Source: Undaria pinnatifida | Lineage: Eukaryota; Sar; Phaeophyceae; Laminariales; Alariaceae | Direction of reading: 5' to 3' | NCBI GenBank assembly: GCA_012845835.1 | Contig: JABAKD010000006.1 | Span: 6,998,318 to 7,062,317, forward strand | DNA length: 64,000 bases | Shown here: positions 19,941-30,012 of the stretch, piece after piece | How positions within the stretch are numbered: the first letter of the stretch is position 1 | How the letters are laid out: each line of letters begins with the position of its first letter | Position numbers and translations under genes: made by a program | Notes under the pieces: model-generated | The model's input: only the letters and a program-made list of their open reading frames with translations | The model's database searches: none | What the model was told of the DNA's origin: nothing

Positions 19941-21009
19941 ATATATCTACTCCCTGGCTCGATCGGGTTTGATATCTCCAACCGTCAACCAGTGTTTTGG
20001 AGACCCATCACTGATGGTAGATCTCGTAGATCGGACGTTGGTTAACTTATCTTCGTGGTTGGCACGTGTGTGTGATCGGAGTTTTGACGGAATCTCCACG
20101 TACCCTGTCCTCCACGCTTGGTTGGGGTGGGATTTGATCAAAGTCCTTTTTGGTCGATGTCACCCAGCTTATCTACGTTCACCCAGTCCTCCACACTATT
20201 ATGTTAAATAGGACGAGGGGTGAGTTTTGAGACCAAAATCCTTTTTGATCCATCTCACAGCTAATGATGATGATGACGATGATGATGAACTGTATTTTTC
20301 CATTTATTTTCATATCATTAATGAATATATATACTCCGTATATGTAGATGTACCACGCCGCTTGCAAAGTTGAGTTTCAACCATTCAATCGGTCGTACCC
20401 ATAGCCTGACGTTTTTTTTCAGTTTTTATCAAACATGTATTTTGAATATCGTCGCAATAGCGTCGTTCATGTTTTTTGCAATATCATTTGTCGTACAATA
20501 CCAGTACGCCATGAGAGTGTTCCGTTCAGTAGCCTTTTTCACGAGACGTCTAGATTATTATCGAGGATAGAGAGTATGGAAATCGGGGAATATTTTGATA
20601 TATGGGTTTTTTTGATGTGATCGACCAAATTGCCAACAACAAAAGAAAATGTCGTCGGATTTTCCCGGACAAAGTTCTCTGGGTAGGGTTGGCGTCGGGG
20701 TTAGGGGTAAGGTTAGGGTCAGAGTTAAGGGTTAGGGTCTAAAGTAGTGTTTTGGGCAGTTTTTGGTATTTTCTGTCTCATACTAAATAATGGAAGCACG
20801 CGGGGGTCAAACCAATTTCCCCGATTTCCATGCTTTTATTGGAGTACCTCGTACACGGGGTTACCTAGGTCGTCATCTGGTGGGGCATGTCAAGGTGGGA
20901 GCCGTCGATGAGCCCTCGGAAGCAGTCGTAAAACAGGTTTTCATTATCGTTCTCTTGGCCGAAGAAAGGAAGCAAGTGCCAAACCGGCTGCAAATTCCTC
21001 ATTCACCCG
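19941..21009. other. Unassigned spacer
   Basis: No convincing gene. A (GAT)n-like run lies at 20263-20286. GCTTGCAAAGTTGAGTTTCAA near 20350 resembles the end of repeat Q2. Degenerate telomere-like GGGTTAGGGT units lie at 20690-20740. Confidence 0.3.
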
Positions 21010-21388
21010 AAATGCCAAATACAAACATTGCAACTCCCTGAAACGCGTGCTACGATAGAGGTATACCTTTTTTTTTTGGCGGAAATTGTTTCTGAATGAC
21101 GGGGCTCCTTAACCTACTAATACTATCGTCGGAAATACGCCCCATTTATTTTGCATCTTTCTCGTCGTGTACCTAGGCCATGGGATTGTTCATCCGGTAA
21201 CTAGCAGTTTAATTTTTGTCCAAATCACAGATAGGTCTTGAGCTCTAAGAGTGAGGGGTAGTATTAAGAAAAAAGTGGTGCGCCTCCATCGTAGCGCGCA
21301 TCCTGAATACGAATGCCATAAAGCGATCTTCGTAGATATTTTGCAGTTACATATATCAGACTTTGATACGAGCAAATAGTCAAAATCC
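21010..21388 (+). repeat. Direct repeat R, copy 1 (split by a family A element)
   Basis: ACAAACATTGCAACTCCCTGAA (to 21042) and, after the A element, CCTGAATACGAATGCCATAA to GATACGAGCAAATAG (to about 21388) match the continuous sequence at 27113-27213. The two copies bracket the copia element in the same orientation. Confidence 0.65.
21043..21301 (-). mobile_element. Family A TIR element with visible empty site elsewhere, 259 bp
   Basis: The left end is ACGCGTGCTACGATAGAGG, and the reverse of the right end is ATGCGCGCTACGATGGAGG. It is flanked by CCTGAA at 21037-21042 and 21302-21307. The paralogous repeat at 27125 reads CTCCCTGAATAAG without any insert, showing the pre-insertion state. Confidence 0.85.
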
Positions 21389-21445
21389 TATATCCCCCCC
21401 TGCTCGTGACAACTGCCATGATAGTGCTCATTCCATCCTAGATTA

Positions 21446-21702
21446 GACTGGTTCTACGATAGCTCCCCCCCAAACCAGCGATTTTGTTTAACGAACGTTT
21501 CATGGCTGCTCGATACAAGGAAGGATACTATTGAAAACACTACATCCATGCATTTTCTTGTGTGCAAAGGTCTATCGATCGATGACGTCGGGGGGGGTGT
21601 CGAGGGACACGGTATTTCAGGAGATACGATACGATCGGGAGCTGGTTTTGAAATCGTCGATTTCGTTAAAGAAAAGTTAGGGGGGCTGCCGTGGAACGAC
21701 TC
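21446..21702 (+). mobile_element. Family C MITE, 257 bp
   Basis: Begins GACTGGTTCTACGATAGC and ends GCTGCCGTGGAACGACTC, with ATTA at 21442-21445 and 21703-21706 as target duplication. Confidence 0.8.
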
Positions 21703-21706
21703 ATTA

Positions 21707-22430
21707 ATGCAAGCTCAAAAGTAGGATCCTCGAATTCGAACAAGGTATAAGGGCATCGCCTTCAACTATTATTTCATGATGAAAAAAAAAAATCAGCTCA
21801 GATATAACTCCTCCACTCCGGAGTCAAGCCACATTTTGTCCAACCAGCCCCGCTCTGGTTTCAGTCCATGCCTAGCTCTCAACACGCGTTGGAATTACAG
21901 GACACTTTTGATTAGGACATGGGCTTCTTCAACTATGGAAGCCAGCATTCATCATACCTACCTGCTCTACTTGTTCAACGCAAAGATATATTTTTCTCGA
22001 ATTGAATTTTTCGCATCAAGCATCCTACCAGCTTGCGAACAGGCCAGTCCCGCTCGGGTTCAGAATGTTGTCGAACCCGTCGAGTTTGAGACCTTTCTCG
22101 AGCGGGTATCTCCTGTCTGTAGTACTCTTTAGTAGGATGGGCGATGAAAATGCGTCGTTAGCCTCCTGCAGATTCAACCATCAAATACCCGCAGAAACAC
22201 CCCAAATGTCATACTTCCTGCTCATAATATACGCCATACCGTCCATCATCAGGGATTCAACACCGAAATAAAAATATGAAAAAATCTCAAATATCATTAT
22301 CAAAAGCTCCCCAAAGACACCCTGTATCGTATCTCTAAGCAATACTCTCCAAGTCCGCGATCAAGCCAGTTAGATACAGAAATCATGACGAAAAATCGAC
22401 AAATTTCAGTGTCAAAAGTTCCCAAAAGCA
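21707..22430 (-). other. Region downstream of copia pol; possible copia 3' part
   Basis: On the minus strand this follows the RNase H C-terminus. Two imperfectly similar segments (21836-21878 and 22030-22072 on the plus strand) share GCCCCGCTCTGGTTTCAG-like and GTCCCGCTCGGGTTCAG sequence. No LTR ends could be fixed. Small frames are not protein-like. Confidence 0.3.
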
Positions 22431-22639
22431 ACCAAAAATAATAATTCATCGCAAAGATATGGTGGAACTCCAGAGAGTCCCGGGCTATTGCTTTGGCCAG
22501 AAAATCGGCGTGCTGAAACTGGCACGGCACGTGGATGATCGATATATCTTTCCTCCCTACCAGCTTCCTGAGGAGATCGTGCCGTAAGTCGACGTGCTTG
22601 GAGTTGGAGTTAGTAATGGGGTTCTGCGCAAGTTGCACA
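22431..22639 (-). pseudogene. Copia RNase H, C-terminal segment (after TRIM insertion)
   Basis: It encodes QLAQNPITNSNSKHVDLRHD and onward to a HADFLAKAI motif, the usual end of copia RNase H (SKHVD..H..L.E). It continues the frame interrupted at 23002. Confidence 0.8.
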
Positions 22640-23001
22640 TGTTAAGGTATTAGTGGGGTATCAGTCCGTTTGACCACTCGCAAAAGGTTAACCAATAGCT
22701 TACCCGAACCAAGCCTTATAACACTCCCTTCCTGAAACGGTGGGATACCAGGTCGGCCGGATATACGGGCGGACCTGCCAATATCCAAGCGGTTTCGTTT
22801 CTTGGGGATACCGGGGAGAGTATTGTTCAAGTTCGAAAGTCTGAAAAAGTTTATTATTGTGGATGGTGGGATTTGAACCCACGACCCCAAAAATACATGT
22901 CCTGCCGATGACGCCATTTTCAAGGTATTAGTGGGGTATTAGTCCGTTTGACCACTTGCAAAAGTTTAACCAATAGCTTACCCAAACTAAGCCTTATAAC
23001 A
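22640..23001 (-). mobile_element. Complete TRIM retrotransposon (362 bp) inserted in copia RNase H
   Basis: The 3' LTR is 22640-22723 and the 5' LTR about 22917-23001. The minus-strand LTR runs TGTTATAAGG to CCTTAACA, and the two differ at about 5 of 80 aligned positions. The primer-binding site is 22899-22916 (minus strand TGGCGTCATCGGCAGGAC) directly inside the 5' LTR, and the polypurine tract is 22724-22732 directly inside the 3' LTR. A T-arm-like hairpin with B-box GGTTCAAATCC lies at 22866-22882. TGTG is shared by both junctions, although part of it overlaps the terminal TG. It encodes no protein, so any mobilisation would need enzymes in trans. Confidence 0.85.
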
Positions 23002-23470
23002 CAGCACCCTCTTTGTCCTCGAATACCGGCATGCAAGGCGTGCCGACAGCAAGCAACATAAAACGCCGAACCTGCCACAGGAACAGGACTTCCTGCATGA
23101 CATCTATCTGCAAGCGCCACGTACTTTGCCTCCGTTGTAGAGAGCGTTTCGACGCACTCCTCCTGTGTCCTAGACAACCCAGACACATTCCTCCGCACAT
23201 CATCACCAGTCCCCCTGAAACTGACCTCCTATCAGCTGCCACGCTCGCGTAGTCCGCGTCAGCAAACACCTGCAAGCTCAAACCTCCTACTGTACCTCTC
23301 TGAAAAGCAATACCAAATCTGCTCGTCCGTCTCAAATACCCTAAGATACCCAGTGCTGCCCTCCAGTGCACATACTTGGGAGCCGAACAGTGCCTAGCTA
23401 CTTCTCTCACCGGATCGGGGATACCTGGCCGAGTCTGAGTTGCCAGCCGCATCAGTGAACCTACCAACTA
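23002..23470 (-). pseudogene. Copia RNase H, N-terminal segment
   Basis: The frame includes LGYLRRTSRFGIAFQRG, the first catalytic aspartate in FADADYAS, SVSGGLVMMCGG, and after a frameshift STTEAKYVALAD with the catalytic glutamate. A second frameshift leads to MQEVLFLWQVRRFM and EDKEGAV, where the TRIM begins. At least two frameshifts are therefore present besides the insertion. Confidence 0.8.
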
Positions 23471-24153
23471 GCAAAATGACCAGTACCCTGGCGCTTCAAT
23501 CTTGTCAAACTTCGCAAGTTTCGTGCCAACCAGGGGCGGAACACTCTTACCGTACGCTACCCCGTATTTGCTCGCCAACTGCTCCAAAGCGAATGTCTGC
23601 TGGGAAATCGTCAACACCCCCTTCTCCCGATCCCTCTCGTAGAAGCACCCGGAGTACCAACGTAGCTCTCCAAGGCTCTAAACCGGAACCATCTGGTTCA
23701 AATTTCTCTCGAACTGATCACGCCTTGTCTTCTCTCCTACTGCCAATATGTCATCCACGTGCACCACTACGGTCATCACCACTCTCCCATCCTCCATCAA
23801 CCGGAGAACGCATGCATCTGCCAGACACTGCAAAAAACCCAAAGTCAACAAACATCTAGTAAGGTGCGCATGCCATTGTGCCTCGATGCCTGCTTCAAGC
23901 CATAGAGACGCTCGTTTAGCCTCACTATCTTCCCCGACAACTTCCCGTAACCCTGAGGCAAACACATGAACACGTTTTCCTCCTGATCAGATTGCACGAA
24001 AGCCTGCTCTATGTCAGAATGGCGCAGGTCGAGGTCCAGTTCACAGGCCGTGGCGGTCAACAACCGAACACCCGAGACAGCAACAGTGGGCGCAAACAAT
24101 TTCTCCGAAATCAACGTTAATACTCTCTGCTCATCCCCCCGTGCTGCTACCAT
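23471..24153 (-). pseudogene. Copia reverse transcriptase
   Basis: Motifs in order are DLRHSDIEQAFVQSD, VFMCLPQGYGKLSGKIVRLN, YGLKQASR, then a frameshift, HLTRCLLTLGFLQCLADACV and the catalytic VHVDDILAVG. An in-frame stop follows NQMVPV (near 23675), after which the thumb and connection region continues (ERDREKGVLTISQQTF). Low coding integrity shows long inactivity. Confidence 0.85.
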
Positions 24154-24199
24154 TCTCTCGCCTTGTTTTTAGTTGGCCATCCGTACTCATCTGCATTCC

Positions 24200-25580
24200 A
24201 GTCAAACGCCCACATTGCGTTGATGTAATTGTCGACTCGTTGCTGTACTCCAGTAATCCGTATAATTCCCGACCTGAAGAATCCTTCCAAAGATGCACGC
24301 GTTTGGACCGCATGGCCTCTCCGTATGAGTCCTGGGGAGTTTAAGACCCCTCGCGTAACATTGCGGTAAGTCCGGAGGCTTGCAAGGCGGTCGCTGGTCG
24401 CTCGGCGTAGCTTCGATGTCCTCGCGAGTGGCAAGCGTCGCCGCCACAGCCCAAGGTATCCCCTCGGACTTCCAAGCGGATAGCTCCTCTCCGCGGTCCT
24501 CCACGGCGGGCGCAACTTGCTCGCGGCCCTCACCATGTAAACTCCCACCGCGGTCCTCCACGGCGGGCGTCAGCTGCCCGCGACCCTCGCTATGTCAACT
24601 CCCACCGCGGTCCTCCGCAGCGGGCATCAGCTGCTCGCGGCCCCCACCATATGAGCTCCCACCGCGGTCCTCCACGGCGGGCGACATCTGCTCGCGACCC
24701 CCACCATATGAACTCCCACCGCGGTCCTCCACGGCGGGCGACATCTGCCCGCGGCCCTCACCACATGATCTCCCACCGCGGTCCTCCACGGCAGGCGTTA
24801 GCTGCCCGCGGCCCTCACCACATGAGCTCCCACCGCGGTCCTCCACGGCGGGCGTCTCCTTGTGACGTCCAGCATCCACCGCTCCACCCGTAGTACCAAC
24901 AGAAACTCCGTCCCGTCAATCATGGACAGGAGGCCAGCGTTGTGACTGAAAGCCTCGCCGTTTTTCACTGGCGACGAGGGCGGCGGCTCTTCCAGCGTTG
25001 CCGAGAAGTGCATCGTTGGCGTGTCTGAAAATTGGACCGTCTTCGAGCGGGTACAGCCAGACACCCGCTGCGGCTCCGAGCACGGCGTCGCTGACGGCTG
25101 TGACGCTGTCGGTTGTGGAGGTGAAGGCTGTGACGGTGGCAGCCGTAACGACTGTGACGGCGGCAGCAGTGACGGTTGTGACATTGCCGGCTGTGACGGT
25201 GGCGGTCGTGGCGACTGCGAAGTTGCCGGCTGTGACATTGCCGGCTGTGGCGGTGGCGGCCGTGGCGGCTGCGAAGTTGCCGACTGTGACATTGCCGGCT
25301 GTGACATTGCCGGCTGTGACATTGCCGGCTGTGACGATGGCGGCCGTGTCGGCTGTGACGGCGGCGTGCATGTTATGGTGAACGCCGGCGTCATTGTCGA
25401 CGCGGCGGCGTCCACTGAGCCCATTGAACCCTCCGCGCCCGCCGGTGGCGGCAACGGCAGGACGGGCGTACGGAGGATCACCCATACTACGTCGCTGGAA
25501 TAACACACGCCTCCGGTGGAGTTCTTGAGAACCTTCACGGTAGATGAGGAGTGGTTGTGACCGTTGTCGAGGTAAAAACG
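24200..25580 (-). repeat. Copia linker region with two coding minisatellites
   Basis: Between integrase and reverse transcriptase the sequence has expanded twice. At 24485-24860 there are about seven 60-bp units (CCGCGGTCCTCCACGGCGGG core) that read as a 20-residue PAVEDRGGSS-type repeat on the minus strand. At 25090-25375 there are 15- to 45-bp units (GTGACATTGCCGGCTGTGAC core) reading as SQPAM or GNVTA depending on frame. The minus-strand frame 24798-25628 is open through the second array. Linkers of this element class are variable, and these are probably slippage expansions. Confidence 0.7.
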
Positions 25581-26373
25581 CTCAGCCGCTTGGGCATCGG
25601 ACTTGGTGCTCCGGTCCACCCGCATCATGCCTGGATAGAAAAAGGCACCAACTGCAGATCCGGCAGTCGCCCGAAGAAAACTTCGTGCGGTGACCGCCGC
25701 CCGGTGTTCGCCTTGGTCGCGGAGTGGTTGAAACGTTCAGAAACCCACAGGACAGCCTCGAGCCACAGACGGTTGCCACTTGCGTCAACAAACGGGATTT
25801 TGCCGAGGTCGACGCCCGGGAACAGTCTTCCAATCTCGAGATGCACCGCATGGCCGCCCTTCATAGCGCGCCAAATCGCACTCTCGACAACCGCGTTCGC
25901 TGCGGCTTCCCTGGGGCCGTGCACTCGCGGTGAATCCCGGCAGAGTCGCAGTAGTCCACATAGTCACGGCTGATGAACTCCCCGCCGTCATCAGTGAGAA
26001 AGCAGCTTGGCCTCCCCATGCCGTCCATGTCGGCCAGAAACTTCTGGACGTACGCGATAGTCTCAGACTTTCTCCTCATACCGTATGGCCGCGACCATCT
26101 CGAAGAGCTGTCCACAAACATGATCGGATACACCGACCCGCCCAGAGACGCCTCGTAGGGGCGGGACTAATCGATATGGACGGTCTCCATGGGACTCACC
26201 GAGCGCGATGTGGCCCTCCGCAGTGTCCCAGCACGTCTTCCCTTAGCCTCCAAGCAGCCACCACACGACTGCAGCACACCCGTCAGGGTGATCCCATGTT
26301 GCTGAGCCGTCTCTCTCAGAAGGCGTTCGTCCTGGTGGCCGGAGAAGACGTGAAAGTGATTAACATCGGTCAT
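25580..26373 (-). pseudogene. Copia GAG-pre-integrase and integrase
   Basis: MTDVNHFHVFSGHQDERLL followed by CGGCLEAKGRR is the H-H-C-C zinc motif. VHID and YPIMFVDSSSRWSR give the first catalytic Asp region, CFLTDDGGEF gives the second Asp, and NAVVESAIWRAMK gives the Glu. A frameshift lies near 25915 between GIHRECTAPGKPQ and the Glu motif, and another near 25628 before MMRVDRSTKS. The C-terminal part (FGRLPDLQLVPF, NHSSSTVKVL) is typical of copia integrases. Confidence 0.85.
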
Positions 26374-26400
26374 CTTCTCGGGCTTTTCTACTGTGAATGG

Positions 26401-26711
26401 GCGCTTTCCCGGGGCAAGAAGAGATGCAGCGGTACCTACGCTCTACCAGTGAGAAGAGTATACTTATCAATCTCTAAGCTTGCGCTGCCCCGGGGTTGAG
26501 TGCGGGGGAGGGGGGGGAACCTTGCAATCAGTCTCATCGTGACCATCCATGAGCTTAACGTCCGTGAACACGCTCATGTTTGGCGCCTGCATGCCGGAGG
26601 TAGGAACAAGAGGCCTAACCCCTGCCGCGCTCCTTGCTGTATTCCTGGGTAGGGCTCTGCAAGCGGTTTGAGAGGTGGGAGCAGCACTGACGGTTCTGCA
26701 CGCACTTCAGC
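26401..26711. other. Unassigned spacer with a D-like fragment
   Basis: AAGCTTGCGCTGCCCCGGGG at 26476-26495 matches the 5' end of family D, but the rest of D is absent. No gag was found here. Confidence 0.35.
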
Positions 26712-26715
26712 TGAA

Positions 26716-26964
26716 GACTGATTATACGATACCCTTCCCCCCCAAAACCGGCGATTTCTTCAACGAACGTTTCATGGCTACTCGACACGAGCAACGATGC
26801 TACGGAAAACAAATCTCCATTTCTTTTCTTGTTTGCAAAGGACGATCGAACGATGACGCCGGGGTGGCAAGAGGCACCGTATTTCAGGAGTTACGGCCGG
26901 GAGGTGGTTTCAAAACCGGCGATTCCGTTAAAAAAAAGATGGGGGGGCTATCGTAGAACGACTC
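26716..26964 (+). mobile_element. Family C MITE, 249 bp
   Basis: Begins GACTGATTATACGATACCC and ends GCTATCGTAGAACGACTC, with TGAA at 26712-26715 and 26965-26968. Confidence 0.8.
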
Positions 26965-27112
26965 TGAAGTGGGAGGGGGGAAGCACGAGTCCGTAGGCAC
27001 TACTACACCAGTAACGGTGGGCGGGAAACTTGAGTCGGTAGGTACTATGCCGCTCACGGCAGGCGGGGAGCCTAAATCCGCGGCCATGCCCCCTTCTACC
27101 CATCGGTGGGAA

Positions 27113-27213
27113 ACACAAATATTGGAACTCCCTGAATAAGAATTTCATATAACGATCTTCGTGGATACTTGACAGTTACATATATCAGACTTTGATACGA
27201 GCAAATAGGCAAT
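27113..27213 (+). repeat. Direct repeat R, copy 2 (empty site for family A)
   Basis: Continuous counterpart of 21010-21388, reading ATTGGAACTCCCTGAATAAG and then ACAGTTACATATATCAGACT. Confidence 0.65.
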
Positions 27214-27757
27214 CCTAGACAACTTTATCCCTTACAATAATCCAGAATTGCGGTAAGGCGGCTCGTTCCGTTTATATGGTTGCGCTGAAGCGTGCACTTT
27301 TTTTTTTTTTTTTGCCTTTTTTGTTTCCTGAATAACGAAGGGGCCCCTTAAAACCAAAAAAATCGTCGGCGTCTGCAAGGAACGCCTCCTCCAGATCACC
27401 TATCTCTGTGATCAGTCAGGTCGCGAATTATTCTACACCCACCCCATTTACTCCATCTAGAACAAACCGATCCCCCGGCCCTTTCGGGACGTTTAATGAT
27501 CTTCCCACGCTACGGGGACGGTTAAGAATCAGAAAACATGCACTCGAGATGAAACCTTTTCGATATTTCGCTAACGGACAACCTCGAGAAAGACCTTTCG
27601 CGCCGAGCGAATATAATATGCAGGTTAGCCATGAGGGACCGCCAGGCCGCGAAGGAAAGGCAGGAAGACGCCAGAAGAGGACTGCGGCCAGTGACCTGGG
27701 TGGGGATGGAATGCGTTGATGAGACTATCATATCGGTGGTAGTAGCTAACAAAAAAA
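27214..27757. other. Unassigned spacer with a family A fragment
   Basis: About 27295-27370 has family A words (TTTCCTGAATAACGAAGGGG, AATCGTCGGCG) in reverse orientation. A poly(T) run lies at 27299-27314. The 103-codon frame at 27408-27719 has no recognisable domain. Confidence 0.35.
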
Positions 27758-28000
27758 AGTATACAACGGCAGCTTGCGCTGATATGGAGTAGTAACGGAG
27801 ACCGCCGCGGTAGGGACAGCTCGTGCTGTCGCCACCACGGAAGCTGAATTGAGAAGGACACGCCAGCTAGCGCTGGATTGCGAACACAATTGGGTGAAAT
27901 TGACATACGACGTGTTGTATAAAAATACGTGGAAGTGTGGTGAGCTTATTAAGCTTTATTTTTCCTAATCCGGACCGGAGGATTTAAAAAAAATAAAAGG
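27758..28000 (+). mobile_element. SINE-like family D, diverged copy
   Basis: GCAGCTTGCGCTG, CGCCAGCTAGCGCTGGATTG, AAATACGTGGAAGTGTGGTG and the A-rich tail after GACCGGAGGATT keep the family order, but it is clearly older than the copies at 34, 38 and 59 kb. Confidence 0.65.
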
Positions 28001-28014
28001 AGCTTAAGTGAAAT

Positions 28015-28130
28015 TGCGTGTGTTGTCTTCACATTAAGCCGTTGTTTCTACCTACAACATCAGTACACCCAGAGTCCGTGCCGATTCTTCATCCTGGAGA
28101 GGGACAAGTTCTGTGGTCACAGGAACAGAG
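28015..28130 (-). repeat. Dispersed repeat J, copy
   Basis: TGTTGTCTTCACATTAAGCC, CGTTGTTTCTACC and GTGCCGATTCTTC match the series at 51735-52175. Confidence 0.45.
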
Positions 28131-28377
28131 TAAAGCAAACAGTCGCAATAATCCATTAAGGGTAAAACAAATGAAATGCGAGCGTACCGCGTACGAGAAC
28201 ACATCAAATCAAGAAACACCTTAAAAAAAAGACAAGAAAGAAGAAAAGAGAAAACAGAGAAAAACAAAAAAGTGAGAAACAAGAAAAAAAGAAAACAAAA
28301 GAAAACAAAAGAAAGAAAACAAAGCAAAACAAACGAACGACAGGTGTTCTGAAGAACGTGATGCAAGAAGATCTTGT

Positions 28378-28600
28378 CGGGGGGGGGGGGTGTACTCAGT
28401 TTGTTCATGGCCGTAGTCGTACGACCATAGACCCTCGCATCCCTACCATGCCGGGACGGAGGACGTCGGGTTTTCACCAACCAGACAGACATTGCTTGCA
28501 CCAAGCGCGAAGCGCCGTGAGGCGTCCGGCGAGTCACATGAAGGGTGAACTGCATCCTTCTAAGAACCGCTCGCAAGACGGACTTCGGCACCTTCTTGTG
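28378..28600 (-). repeat. Dispersed repeat I with poly(C) 3' side, copy 1
   Basis: The reverse strand matches 31086-31290 and 54655-54855 (TTGCGAGCGGTTCTTAGAAG, CACGGCGCTTCGCGCTTGG, ACAAACTGAGTACACC) and ends in a run of 13 C. An AAAG- and AAAC-rich tract lies next to it at 28222-28335. Confidence 0.7.
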
Positions 28601-28784
28601 CCTAGTTTCTTGCTTATGGAGATGACAGCGCCAATGAGTTACTTTGTTTTCTGATGCGGCCACTCTAGAGACAGCAATGAATTGGCATTACTATGTAACT
28701 GCCTCGTGGGCGCCTTACCATATTCACAAGACCGTGTAGGGAAAAGAAAAATGAAGAAATGGTCGGCAGAGGGTCATAAGAGAG

Positions 28785-28785
28785 A

Positions 28786-28816
<31 letters not shown>

Positions 28817-28876
28817 GCTACTACTACTACTACTACTACTGCTACTACTACTACTACTACTACTGCTGCTGCTGCT
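28785..28876. repeat. (CTA)n/(CTG)n microsatellite
   Basis: About 30 trinucleotides, mostly CTA with periodic CTG. Confidence 0.95.
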
Positions 28877-29730
28877 GGAAGAGGGATATCCGATTCATGT
28901 TTTGGCGTGTCATCTGCATGTATGTGCTCTTTGCATGAGCAATAGACCAACCGTCCATCTCTGTTGAGATCCAAAAAGGTCTGGTTTATATGTTATTCAT
29001 ACACTGTCATGTGATTCAGAAACTGTCGTATGATTCGGAAACTGTAGTGTGATTCGACGATTCGGGGCTGGTGATTCGGAAACCGTCGTGCGATCCAGGA
29101 AACGGCACGTACATACCTGACGACAGTGAAATGAGCCACGAAATCTGTGTAGTACGTGTGTGTACAACGATGGTAGCACCCGATCTCGCGGCACGCGTTG
29201 ACCTGGTTCGCTGTGATCAGATAACGGCGCGATTGCATAATGAGTACGGTAGTTCTTAGAAGCGCACTACTGGGATTCGATGTGGTGATTGCCTGTTCAG
29301 TCTGTGTTTTGGGTTGGTCCTTGTTCTACCTCAAGCATAGGGACACGTCACACGCGAGGCTTTGCTGTAGTGTCTACGTACAGCAGGAAAGCAGCTTGCG
29401 CTGCGGAGGACGTGTGGTGTGACGCGTTAGATTCCTTGCCAGTACGAGAGCCGGGGCTTGTAGCTTGGCCGTAACCAAGCTACCACCACCCCCACCCCTC
29501 CCTGGTCACTCTCGTACCCTGACTCAATCAAGCAAGCCTCTCACGATAATAGTAAGAAAAATCTACCCGCCTGGGTTTCACTCAGCTGACTGCTGGTCAG
29601 CGAAAGACACACCCGTGCCCCGTCTGTGGACCATACCTTCAGGGATCTCCACGGCACATCGTTACAGCAGTATGAGGAAGGAACGTACTGAACGCCCAAA
29701 TGTTGGAGGTGTCTCTATTAAAATTAGGAA
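28877..29730. other. Unassigned spacer with a short tandem motif
   Basis: At 29010-29100 the unit TGATTCGGAAACTGTCGTG repeats about five times imperfectly. Nothing else is recognised. Confidence 0.4.
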
Positions 29731-30012
29731 CGGTGCTCTGTCTCGAAAGAGATGCGTGGCTAATGGTCAAATGACTAAGGCAAGCAACAAAAGAGTACTC
29801 CCCCCCTTAACATGCCCCCCTTAAGATGCCCCCCCCCCCCCCCCCCCTTGGTGCATTACCCCCCCTAGTGCACCCCGTCCCCCCCGCTCGTGCATCATTT
29901 TCTAGTACATCACACACACTTCTCCTCCCCGTACTACATCGCCCTTTCCCCAAAGCCCCGTGGTGCATCACCCCCCCCCCCCCCCGATAGTTGGCATCAC
30001 CTCCCTACCCCC

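Larger units (their letters stand above)
22431..26400 (-). mobile_element. Decayed Ty1/copia retrotransposon (pol), nested by a TRIM
   Basis: Reading on the minus strand, the order is GAG-pre-integrase zinc motif, integrase, low-complexity linker, reverse transcriptase, RNase H, which is the Ty1/copia order. No gag or protease could be recognised upstream of 26373. Several frameshifts and in-frame stops show that it is dead. Direct repeat R (21010-21388 and 27113-27213) could be remnants of its LTRs, which would give a full length near 6.2 kb, but this is unproven. Confidence 0.85.

Noticed and set aside
22860-22916. Complete tRNA gene
   Set aside because: A-box and T-arm-like hairpin exist but there is no acceptor stem or anticodon arm; it is read as TRIM interior.
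22642-22923. 93-codon frame inside the TRIM
   Set aside because: It spans LTR, polypurine tract and primer site and has no gag-like feature.
24916-25506. 196-codon minus-strand frame (GNVTAGNVTA repeats) and plus-strand 160-codon frame
   Set aside because: Alternative frames of the copia linker minisatellite; the SQPAM frame joins integrase sequence and is the one consistent with pol.
27408-27719. 103-codon plus-strand frame
   Set aside because: No recognised domain, next to a family A fragment, no splice or start context.
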